Virus record (IMG/VR): IMGVR_UViG_3300046694_000291
Coordinates: 1 to 64,000 of that record
DNA from: a virus
DNA: 64,000 bases
Direction: 5' to 3' (one strand)
A program made the translations under genes and the position numbers. How positions within the stretch are numbered: the first letter of the stretch is position 1; each line of letters starts with the position of its first letter. Below, in pieces: positions 54,396 to 61,941 of the stretch. Under the pieces are notes generated by a model, which had not been told where the DNA came from, ran no database searches, and was given only the letters and a program-made list of their open reading frames with translations.

Positions 54396-57174
54396 CGACC
54401 ACCTCAACGGATGCATGATCGCCCTCATGCCGACGGCCGAGGACGCTGCCCGGCTCAAGGTCCCGGGCGGTGAGGCGGCCGGGGACCTCCACCTGACGCT
54501 GCACTTCCTCGGGGAGCAGGACGTCTGGGACGAGGACGCCAAGGCCGACCTGCTGATGTGCATGCGGTACGCCCTCGACTGGTACGACGGCGGAGACATC
54601 ACCGCGAACATCTTCGGCGTGGCGCACTGGGGAGCCAACACCACCAAACCGTCCTGGGTGTGGAACGTCGGCTCGGGACAGGTCGGCTCCTGGGAGGACC
54701 AGCTCCAGTGGATCAAGTCGGTGGCCACGTGCGCCCTGGAGGACATGCACAGGCAGCCCGAACTGCCCCAGCAGTACTGCCCGTGGGTGGCGCACATCTG
54801 CGCCTGGTACACCGCTGACCTGACCCCCGTCCGCAACCTGGAGAAGCGCCTCGGCCCGGTCACGTTCGACCGGCTGCGGGTCTCCTTCGGGCCGGAGGAC
54901 CACGACTTCCCGCTCAAGCCACCGGAGCCCGTCACGGCCGCCGGGATGCTGCGCCGACAGACCAAGCCCTACGAGGAGCACGTCAACTTCGCCGAGCAGA
55001 ACAGGCAGTGGACCGAGGCCGTCAACAGCACCACCAACCGCCTGCACACGGAGCTGGCCGACTGGCGGCAGCAGATCCGCAACCAGCTCGCGGCCGGGCC
55101 GGACAACCCCGCCACGCTGGCCTCCCTGCACGTCGACACCACGGCCGCCGCCCACGTCCTGCACGACGAGATGAAGTCCCTCGCCGAGCAGGCCGGACGG
55201 TCCGTGGAGCGGGAAGCGGAGGCACAGGGCGTCCAGGTGCCCGACTGGTCCCTGCCGGAGGATGCCTCCGAGGAAAGCCTCACGGCCGCCCTCGGCGGAA
55301 AAGCGCTGCTCCGGGGCATGTCCCAGATGACGGCCGACCTGATGGCGTCCAACATGGTCCAGAGCGCCAAGCGCTACACCATCGGGCTCATCACCCAGCG
55401 CCGGAGCGGGGACGACATCGCCGGGGCGGTCGACCGGCAGCTCCAGGCCGGACAGGAGCGCGCGGTCCAGGCGCCGGTCAAGGCGTCCATGTCCGCCGCC
55501 CAGACCCTCGGCCGCAACACCGTGCTCAGTGCGGCGCCGGAGGCGGAGAGCTACACCGCCTCCGAGTCCCTCGACCAGAACACCTGCAAGGCCTGCATCG
55601 CCGTGGACGGCCAGGTGTTCACCGGGCTCGCTGCGGCCATCAGCGCGTACCCCGTCATGGGCTACGCCGGGTGCGCGGGCTCCGCTCACGGCAATCCCTG
55701 CCGGGGCTTCATCGTGGCGAACTGGGGCTCCGGCTCGGCCGCCACTGCCTCTGCGGCTATCCTGCGCGCAGATGATCGGCCCGAGGAGGCCCCCGTGACA
55801 ACCGAGACCGAGGCCCTGAAGAAGGGTGACCCCAACCCGGGGACCGACAAGGACAAGCGGCTCAAGGAGAACCAGAAGTCGGGCTCCGAGGAGACCGAGG
55901 AGTTCGCCGAGACGGCCGAGGCGAAGCCCTTCAGCGGCGCGACCCGGCCGTGGCGCGGCCCGCTCACCGTGGAGGGCATCGAGACCGGCGACGGCCGCGA
56001 GTTCGACACCGACTCCCTCACGTGGGCCGACCTCCCGCTCCCGCTGCGCTGGAACCGCGTCGACTCCCACGGCGGTGAGGCGCGCACCGAGGCCGTCAAC
56101 GTCGGCAACATCACCCGGATCTGGCGCGAGGACAGCGGCCTGATCATGGGGGAGGGTCTGCTCGACCTCGGGGACGACGACGGCCGCAACGTGGAGCGCA
56201 AGATCGAGGGCGAGTTCCTGCGGGGCGTCTCGGTGGACGTCGACTCCATCAAGGACGCCGACATGGAGCTGGTCTGGCCCGAGGCGCCGGATGGTGAGGA
56301 CGCCGACACCGACCCCTTCGCGCAGCTCTTCGCGTCTCCCGAGAAGGTCATCTTCCACAAGGGCCGTATCCGGGCCGCCACGCTGGTGGACATCCCGGCC
56401 TTTGCCGAGGCGTACATCGCCCTGCTGGACGAGGCGGGCGCGGTCGTCGCCGGGGGCACGCCGATCGGCTCGCTGCGGGAGTCCCGCCCGGTCAAGCACC
56501 GGACGCTGGGCGTCGAGGTCCGGGAGCGGCCGAGCCGGGACTGGTTCACCAACCCGGACCTGTCCGTCCCGACCGGCATCACCGTCACCCCCGAGGGCCG
56601 GGTCTACGGCCACGCCGCTCTGTGGGGGACCTGCCACATCGGGCAGGCCGGACTGTGCGTCACCCCGCCGCAGGAGGACGCCCACCCGTACTTCATGACC
56701 GGGGCGGTCTACACCGACGAGGGCGACATGGTGAGCGTCGGCTCGATCACCCTCGGTACCGGGCACGCGGACATCACCGCCGGGCACCGGGCCGCCACGG
56801 AGCACTACGACAACACCGGCACGGCCGTGGCGGACGTCGCCGTCGGCAACGACGCGCACGGCATCTGGGTCGCCGGGTCGGTCCGGCCGGGCACGGCGCC
56901 GGAGCGCATCCACGAACTGCGCGCCTCGGGCCAGGTCTCCGGTGACTGGCGCAACATCGGCGGCAAGCTCCGCCTCGTCGGCCTGCTCGCGGTCAACGTG
57001 CCCGGGTTCCCGGTGCCGAAGATCAAGGCCCAGTACACCGGTGGGCACCAGCTCGCGCTGGTGGCGGCCGGGCTCCCGGCCCTCACCGAGGGCTGGACGG
57101 AAGAGGATCTGGATCAGTGGGCCTACGCTCGTATCCTGAGCAGGCTCGGTGACCGGGTGCACGGGAAGGGATGA
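54388..57174 (+). CDS. 2H-phosphoesterase-like / MuF head morphogenesis / capsid protease fusion, 928 aa
   Basis: GTG 54388. Residues 1-170: 2H-like fold with a first H-x-T motif (DLHLTLHFLG) and a later H-x-C (PWVAHICAWY), then RLRVSFGPEDHDF. Residues ~200-470: MuF-like region (KRYTIGLITQRRSGDDIAGA, KASMSAAQTLGRNTVLSAAP, CKACIAVDGQVFTGLAAAIS). Residues ~470-930: capsid maturation protease part (ATRPWRGPLTVEGIETGDGR, LPLRWNRVDSHGG). Expected role: head assembly and processing; the N-terminal enzyme is unusual here. Confidence 0.72.
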   Translation: MADDHLNGCMIALMPTAEDAARLKVPGGEAAGDLHLTLHFLGEQDVWDEDAKADLLMCMRYALDWYDGGDITANIFGVAHWGANTTKPSWVWNVGSGQVGSWEDQLQWIKSVATCALEDMHRQPELPQQYCPWVAHICAWYTADLTPVRNLEKRLGPVTFDRLRVSFGPEDHDFPLKPPEPVTAAGMLRRQTKPYEEHVNFAEQNRQWTEAVNSTTNRLHTELADWRQQIRNQLAAGPDNPATLASLHVDTTAAAHVLHDEMKSLAEQAGRSVEREAEAQGVQVPDWSLPEDASEESLTAALGGKALLRGMSQMTADLMASNMVQSAKRYTIGLITQRRSGDDIAGAVDRQLQAGQERAVQAPVKASMSAAQTLGRNTVLSAAPEAESYTASESLDQNTCKACIAVDGQVFTGLAAAISAYPVMGYAGCAGSAHGNPCRGFIVANWGSGSAATASAAILRADDRPEEAPVTTETEALKKGDPNPGTDKDKRLKENQKSGSEETEEFAETAEAKPFSGATRPWRGPLTVEGIETGDGREFDTDSLTWADLPLPLRWNRVDSHGGEARTEAVNVGNITRIWREDSGLIMGEGLLDLGDDDGRNVERKIEGEFLRGVSVDVDSIKDADMELVWPEAPDGEDADTDPFAQLFASPEKVIFHKGRIRAATLVDIPAFAEAYIALLDEAGAVVAGGTPIGSLRESRPVKHRTLGVEVRERPSRDWFTNPDLSVPTGITVTPEGRVYGHAALWGTCHIGQAGLCVTPPQEDAHPYFMTGAVYTDEGDMVSVGSITLGTGHADITAGHRAATEHYDNTGTAVADVAVGNDAHGIWVAGSVRPGTAPERIHELRASGQVSGDWRNIGGKLRLVGLLAVNVPGFPVPKIKAQYTGGHQLALVAAGLPALTEGWTEEDLDQWAYARILSRLGDRVHGKG

Positions 57175-57260
57175 CCGACATGTGTGGCTGCAACCAGAAC
57201 CCTCCGCCCCCGCCTCCGCCCCCTCCGGGGCCCGGCGGTGCCGGAGGCACGAACGGCTGA
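57171..57260 (+). CDS. Tiny polyproline peptide, 29 aa
   Basis: ATG 57171 overlaps the protease stop (ATGA), with GGGAAGGG close upstream. MTDMCGCNQN, nine consecutive prolines, then Gly/Ala/Asn. C-G-C near the N-terminus. Probably disordered; could pause translation (polyproline) or be a small coat-associated peptide. Followed by a strong hairpin. Confidence 0.45.
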   Translation: MTDMCGCNQNPPPPPPPPPGPGGAGGTNG

Positions 57261-57268
57261 CCAGGCAT

Positions 57269-57311
57269 TTACGCGTGCCGGTCCAAAGATATCGATCTTT
57301 GGCCGGTACGC
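57269..57311 (+). terminator. 19-bp stem hairpin between the protease and capsid genes
   Basis: The two arms (57269-57288 and 57293-57311) pair over 19 bp with one G-U and one bulged T; loop about 4 bases. TTCTTGTG follows. It lies before the capsid gene, so it may lower upstream read-through or set a separate capsid transcript. A weak promoter could sit between 57312 and 57350. Confidence 0.6.
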
Positions 57312-57368
57312 GTTCTTGTGTTACCTTCCGGCCGACGTAGATCATTCCGGTCGCCCCTGGAGGTTGCA

Positions 57369-59162
57369 GTGCCGGAGCCTGAGCTTTTCGAAGCACCCGC
57401 AGACCTCACGCTCTCGGGTGACACGGAACTGGCTGAGCTGGAGACGCAGGCCGTAGCGGCCTACGACAGCATCAACGCGCGCGGTTCGTACACCGCCGAC
57501 GACGTGGCGTACGCGCAGCGTCTCGCCAAGGATCTGGACCGTATCCGGGCCGAGCTGCGGGTGCGCGCCACCCGGGCCCAGGAGCAGGCCACCCTCGCGC
57601 AGCAGGAGACCGAGCGCCAGATGGCGGCTCTGCGCCAGCGGGTGCACGGCGACGCCGAGGGCACCGAGCCCGTGACGGCCGCCGCTGCCGCCGGAGGCCA
57701 GACCATCGACATGAGCGAGATCGCCAAGGCGACCGCCGCCGGTGTCGCCATGGCCCTGTTCGGCGACGACGAGTCGAAGATCCAGAAGGCGCAGCAGCGC
57801 TTCGCGAGCCTCGGGGACACGGCCGCCAAGGCGCCCAAGCCCCGGGTCCAGGAGGGCGTCCCGAACGCGGTCACCGCGTCCATCGACATCCCCGGCGTCG
57901 CGCACGGCACCGAGCTGGGCGACCTCGCCGCGCTGAGCGAGGCCTTCCAGCGCAAGGCCAAGGCCATCCCGATCACCCGGGACGGCAAGGGAGCCCCGCA
58001 CCACCTCGTCGCCTCGGTCCGCAACTCGTTCGAGCACACGCTGGACGACCGCACCGACGCCGCCAAGGTCGAGAAGCTCTACCAGGAGATGACCAAGCCC
58101 GAGAACCAGCGGGCCCTGGTCGCCGGTGGTGGCTGGTGCGCCCCGAGCCAGATCATGTACGACTTCTTCAACATCGCCGAGGCGAGCGACGGTCTCATCG
58201 ACCTGCCCACCGTCGGCGTCAGCCGGGGCGGTATCCGCTTCCCGGTCAGCCCGGCCATCGGGGACGTGTTCTTCCAGAACGCGGGCTCCAGCCCGGCCTC
58301 GGGCTTCGGCGGCTTCGCGTTCAGCATGAGCAACGCGACCGATCCCTGGCTCTGGACGGAGACCGACGACCAGCTCACGGTCACCGGCTCGGTCAACAAG
58401 CCGACCCTCCGGGTCCCCTGCCCGACCTTCAGCGAGCAGCGCCTGGAGTGCTACGGCATCTCCCTCACGGCGGGCAACCTGACGGACGACGCCTACCCCG
58501 AGAGCACCCAGAACTTCATCCGCCTGCTCCGGGCCGCGTACAGCCACGCGATCAACGCGCGCCTGATCGGCCTCATGGACACGGCGGCCGGTGGCGCGAC
58601 CACCGTGGGCGCGGTCGCCACCGACGGCCCGGCCACCCGCTTGCTCAACGCGGTCGCGCTCGCCGCGATGGACTACCGGGCGAAGTTCGCCATGGGCACC
58701 ACCTCGGTCCTCGAAGTGGTCATGCCGTACTGGATCCGGGACATCATCCGGGCCGACCTCACGCTCCGGCCGCTCACCGACCTGAGCGCTCTGGCCGTGG
58801 CGGACGCGCAGATCGGCGCGTTCTTCTCGGCCCGCAACGTCCGCGTCCAGTGGGTCAACGACTACCAGGTGCGCGGCGCCAACCAGCCCGGCGCCAGCTC
58901 CAACCTCACGGTCTGGCCCGCCACGGTGAACTTCCTCGTCTACGCGGCGGGGACGTTCCTCCACGGCACCGGCCTCCAGCTCGACCTCGGTGTCATCCGG
59001 GACTCGGTCCTGAACGCGGAGAACGACTACACCGCGCTCTGGGCGGAGGAGTGCCACCTGATCGCTCAGGTCGGCCACTCGGCCCGCAAGTACACCTGCG
59101 CCTTCGCGGTCTCCGGCCAGGTCGGCGGAACAGTCGCAACCCCGAACGTCGCCCACGTCTGA
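57369..59162 (+). CDS. Major capsid protein with N-terminal scaffold-like region, 597 aa
   Basis: GTG 57369 with TGGAGG six bases upstream. Residues ~1-180 are helical and charged (LAKDLDRIRAELRVRATRAQ, EQATLAQQETERQMAALRQR), like the delta domain/scaffold fused to HK97-type capsids. From ~200: NQRALVAGGGWCAPSQIMYD, SRGGIRFPVSPAIGDVFFQN, VMPYWIRDIIRADLTLRPLT and the E-loop-like segments. Expected to form the icosahedral shell; the scaffold part is cleaved by the upstream protease. Confidence 0.82.
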   Translation: MPEPELFEAPADLTLSGDTELAELETQAVAAYDSINARGSYTADDVAYAQRLAKDLDRIRAELRVRATRAQEQATLAQQETERQMAALRQRVHGDAEGTEPVTAAAAAGGQTIDMSEIAKATAAGVAMALFGDDESKIQKAQQRFASLGDTAAKAPKPRVQEGVPNAVTASIDIPGVAHGTELGDLAALSEAFQRKAKAIPITRDGKGAPHHLVASVRNSFEHTLDDRTDAAKVEKLYQEMTKPENQRALVAGGGWCAPSQIMYDFFNIAEASDGLIDLPTVGVSRGGIRFPVSPAIGDVFFQNAGSSPASGFGGFAFSMSNATDPWLWTETDDQLTVTGSVNKPTLRVPCPTFSEQRLECYGISLTAGNLTDDAYPESTQNFIRLLRAAYSHAINARLIGLMDTAAGGATTVGAVATDGPATRLLNAVALAAMDYRAKFAMGTTSVLEVVMPYWIRDIIRADLTLRPLTDLSALAVADAQIGAFFSARNVRVQWVNDYQVRGANQPGASSNLTVWPATVNFLVYAAGTFLHGTGLQLDLGVIRDSVLNAENDYTALWAEECHLIAQVGHSARKYTCAFAVSGQVGGTVATPNVAHV

Positions 59163-59195
59163 TCACCCCTCCTCACCCGGAGGGGGTGACCACCG

Positions 59196-59486
59196 ATGGC
59201 AGCCTTCACCAGTGCCGAAGTCAGCGTGGCTACCGCCACGCCGGTCAAGGTCGCGGACTCGGACGACTTCGCTCGACGGGTCTACACCTCGGACAACACG
59301 GCTGCTTTCAGGCTGGCGTTCTCCAGCGGAACCGCCTCGACCGGGGCGTTCGTCAGCAAGCTGTCCGGCTTCAACTCGGGGGCTGTCGACTTCCTGCTCC
59401 CGGCCGGACAGGAGCTGTGGGTGTTCCAGGCTTCCGGGTCCACCCAGACGATCAACGTGCTCGTGACTACGGACGGGGAGGTGTGA
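59196..59486 (+). CDS. Small beta structural protein, 96 aa (head decoration candidate)
   Basis: ATG 59196 with GGAGGGGGTGACCACCG upstream. Almost entirely beta (SAEVSVATATPVKVADSDDF, AFRLAFSSGTASTGAFVSKL, GQELWVFQASGSTQTINVLV). Its place right after the capsid gene suits a decoration or head-stabilising protein; no family recognised. Confidence 0.55.
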   Translation: MAAFTSAEVSVATATPVKVADSDDFARRVYTSDNTAAFRLAFSSGTASTGAFVSKLSGFNSGAVDFLLPAGQELWVFQASGSTQTINVLVTTDGEV

Positions 59487-59489
59487 CCT

Positions 59490-60404
59490 GTGGCCGGAGT
59501 ACGGCAGATCGTCGAGGGGCCGGGATTCGTCCCGCTCCCCAATTTCCTGTGGGACGCAGCGGAGCACCCGACGGCCGACGCGCACTGGCAGCAGGGCATC
59601 ACCTGGATCGAGCGCTGCGGCGGCGGAGGCACCGTCTACGACGAGTGCATCGCCGTCACAGGCACCGGGGGCACCCCGGGGGCCCAGGCGTCCATGGCCA
59701 GCAACGTCAACCAGGTCAACCGGGGCGCGACGCCGTTCACCGTCTACGCGGAGTTCGACTGCGCCCCGGTCGGCAACGGCCTGACCCAGGCAGATCTGAC
59801 CGACAGGGCCGAGGAGGCCCTGCTCCGGATGGAGCCCTACATCGTCAGCCGGGCCTTCTGGACCGGCTCGGCGGGCAAGTCATCCACCACCCCGCAGAAC
59901 ACCGTCTGGCCCCACCTGGCCTCGAACTCCACCCTGGACGACACCTCGTCCATCCGCCTCCAGACGGCTGCGACCCAGCTCGTCACCGGCGGGGACGATG
60001 TGGCGATCGCGCTCGGGGCGGTGGAGGCACAGCTCGCGAGCTGCTACGGCGGCCAGGGCGCCATCCACATCCCGTACGCGGCCCTGCCGACCTTCGTGGC
60101 CCGGGGCCTGGTGAAGCAGGAGTCGGTCGGCGGACCGATCTACACCACGGCCGGGAACCGGGTCATCCCGGGCCTCGGCTACTCCGGCTCGGGACCGGAC
60201 GGCTCCGCCGCTGCCGCCGGAACGAGCTGGATCTACGGCACCGGCCCGGTGTTCGCCTACCGGTCGGACGTGTTCGCCCGGCCGTTCCCGAGCACCTTCG
60301 ACCGGTCCGAGAACACAGTGAAGTACCTCGCCAGCCGGACGTACCTGCTCGGATTCGGGTGCTGCCACGTGGCAGCGCTCACCACGCTCGGCGTTCCCAC
60401 GTAA
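59490..60404 (+). CDS. Structural protein, 304 aa (possible second coat-like or head protein)
   Basis: GTG 59490 with GGACGGGGAGG upstream. Mixed alpha/beta with repeated Thr/Gly-rich strands (VYDECIAVTGTGGTPGAQAS, TPFTVYAEFDCAPVGNGLTQ) and EALLRMEPYIVSRAFWTGSA, patterns also seen in encapsulin-like/HK97-like phage proteins. Cys pairs at CGGGG and GCCH. No certain family; neighbouring genes make it a virion component. Confidence 0.55.
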   Translation: MAGVRQIVEGPGFVPLPNFLWDAAEHPTADAHWQQGITWIERCGGGGTVYDECIAVTGTGGTPGAQASMASNVNQVNRGATPFTVYAEFDCAPVGNGLTQADLTDRAEEALLRMEPYIVSRAFWTGSAGKSSTTPQNTVWPHLASNSTLDDTSSIRLQTAATQLVTGGDDVAIALGAVEAQLASCYGGQGAIHIPYAALPTFVARGLVKQESVGGPIYTTAGNRVIPGLGYSGSGPDGSAAAAGTSWIYGTGPVFAYRSDVFARPFPSTFDRSENTVKYLASRTYLLGFGCCHVAALTTLGVPT

Positions 60405-60414
60405 GGGGTGAACA

Positions 60415-61113
60415 GTGGTAGCTACCGTTTCTACGTGCGTGACCCCGATCAAGGGAACGCACTACCGGGTCGTCAAGCTCGACGTCTGCGGCAACCCGGT
60501 GACCGGCACCGGGTCCATGCAGATCGTCAGCAAGGGCTTCGTCCAGGTCCAGATGGAGCCGCAGTACGAGGACGGCGAGGAGTTCTTCGAGCGCACCGCC
60601 GACGGCACCCCCTGCGTCAACCAGAAGGACGACCCGGTCCTCAAGCGTATGCAGCTCACGATCGACTTCTGTGAGATCAACTCGACAGGTACCGCGTACC
60701 TGTCCAGTGCTCGCGAGCTGACCGTGAACGCGGCCGGGGTCACCGGCTCGGGCTTCGCCGTGGCCGAGGGCCAGCCCACCAACCGGTACTCCCTGGAGGT
60801 GTGGCAGAAGGTCGCCGGATCGTCCGCCTGCGACGCCACCGGTGCGCAGCGGTACATCTACAACGCCTGGCCCAACTGCGGCGCCTCCAAGTTCGGCACG
60901 TACACCGTGGAGAACGCCCGCTCGACGCTCCAGATCATGTCCGAGACCCAGGCCGGGTCGACCTCGGCCACCATCGGCTGGCTCCGGGGACCGGACGGCG
61001 CCACCTCCTGGCTCCCGACCGGGGACACCCTCGGCGCCGGAGAGCACTGGCTCTGGAACGTCACCACGACTGCTCCGCCCTCGCCTCAGTGCAACCCGAG
61101 TTCGGTCGCCTGA
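60415..61113 (+). CDS. Structural protein, 232 aa (possible tail tube-like)
   Basis: GTG 60415 with GTAAGGGGTGAACA upstream. Beta-rich throughout: GNPVTGTGSMQIVSKGFVQV, QMEPQYEDGEEFFERTADGT, LKRMQLTIDFCEINSTGTAY, RYSLEVWQKVAGSSACDATG. EEFFERTADG plus L-x-L-TIDF recalls actinophage major tail/tube proteins. Several Cys. No firm family; coupled to the following gene (TGATG). Confidence 0.55.
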   Translation: MVATVSTCVTPIKGTHYRVVKLDVCGNPVTGTGSMQIVSKGFVQVQMEPQYEDGEEFFERTADGTPCVNQKDDPVLKRMQLTIDFCEINSTGTAYLSSARELTVNAAGVTGSGFAVAEGQPTNRYSLEVWQKVAGSSACDATGAQRYIYNAWPNCGASKFGTYTVENARSTLQIMSETQAGSTSATIGWLRGPDGATSWLPTGDTLGAGEHWLWNVTTTAPPSPQCNPSSVA

Positions 61114-61415
61114 TGGGTGCGGTCCTTCATGCGGAGCAGCGGTGGGTCTGCCCCAACTGTCCGGCTGCCGTACGGACGGCGGGGCAGCCCAACCGCTTCC
61201 ACAACTGCTCGGGGCTCGGGGGCCTCTCGGCTCCCATGGTCCTGGAGGGCGTGGACTGCAAGGTCGTCATGGTCGAGCGGGAAGACTACCTCGGCAACGA
61301 GGACGCCAGGCTCGTCAACGGGCGGCCGGTCATGGCCGTCAAGGTCGAACGGGCAGACGGCTCCAGCGACTGCGTCGTCTACGCCCCCACGGCGAAGGCG
61401 GTAGGGGAGAACTGA
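61113..61415 (+). CDS. Small zinc-binding-like virion-region protein, 100 aa
   Basis: ATG 61113 overlaps the previous stop. CPNCPAAVRTAGQPNRFHNC gives C-x2-C...H-x-C, a zinc site. Then VLEGVDCKVVMVEREDYLGN and RVKVERADGSSDCVVY are beta-rich. Common in actinophage head-tail regions but of unknown function. Confidence 0.6.
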   Translation: MGAVLHAEQRWVCPNCPAAVRTAGQPNRFHNCSGLGGLSAPMVLEGVDCKVVMVEREDYLGNEDARLVNGRPVMAVKVERADGSSDCVVYAPTAKAVGEN

Positions 61416-61416
61416 G

Positions 61417-61923
61417 ATGGCCTTCACCAGCAGCAGCATGTTCCGGGCCTGGACGGCCGCTGTCCTGGGCCAGGGGCAGACCGCCGCCGTGCTCCCGGCC
61501 GCGTACGCGGGCCTCGGGGCCGACACGGTCAACGTGGCGCTCTTCAACAACACGGGCACGCCGGACAAGGACGCCGCCCTCACCAGCACCGGCTACAACA
61601 CCGGTCAGTGGGTCACGGCGAACGAGGTCACCGGCTCGGGTATCTGGGCTGCGGCCGGTCGGCCCCTGGCAGGCAAGACCATCACCAACCCGGCCACCGG
61701 CGTCACCATGTTCGACGCCACGGACCTGGCCGGTGCGGGCACCGGCACCCTGGCCAACGTCTACGGCTGCCTGGTGTACGACGACACGATCACCGCCGGG
61801 ACCGGCGGCGTAGCCGACGAGGGGATCTGCTTCAACTACTTCGGCGGTGCGCAGTCGGTGACCTCCGGCACTTTCACGATCGTCTGGAACGCCAACGGCA
61901 TCGCCCGGATTACCTCGTCCTGA
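61417..61923 (+). CDS. Beta-rich structural protein, 168 aa
   Basis: ATG 61417 (MAFTSSSMFRAWTAAVLGQG). Thr/Gly/Ala-rich, strands dominate (TVNVALFNNTGTPDKDAALT, GGAQSVTSGTFTIVWNANGI). DLAGAGTGTLANVYGCLVYD and a C-terminal FTIVWNANGIARI recall phage minor capsid or decoration proteins. Family uncertain. Confidence 0.58.
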   Translation: MAFTSSSMFRAWTAAVLGQGQTAAVLPAAYAGLGADTVNVALFNNTGTPDKDAALTSTGYNTGQWVTANEVTGSGIWAAAGRPLAGKTITNPATGVTMFDATDLAGAGTGTLANVYGCLVYDDTITAGTGGVADEGICFNYFGGAQSVTSGTFTIVWNANGIARITSS

Positions 61924-61941
61924 TCGGTCGGGGGTGATGTC

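Noticed and set aside
52470-54965. Very long leftward open frame opposite the portal gene (frame open from 54965 down to 52044)
   Set aside because: High G+C opens antisense frames. Only its last 141 residues (52469-52044) have coding quality and a sensible start; the rest mirrors the portal codons.
54340-57396. 1,018-codon leftward open frame opposite the MuF/protease gene
   Set aside because: Antisense shadow: Arg/Gly/Val-rich, no motif and no ribosome site, while the rightward frame has clear family motifs.
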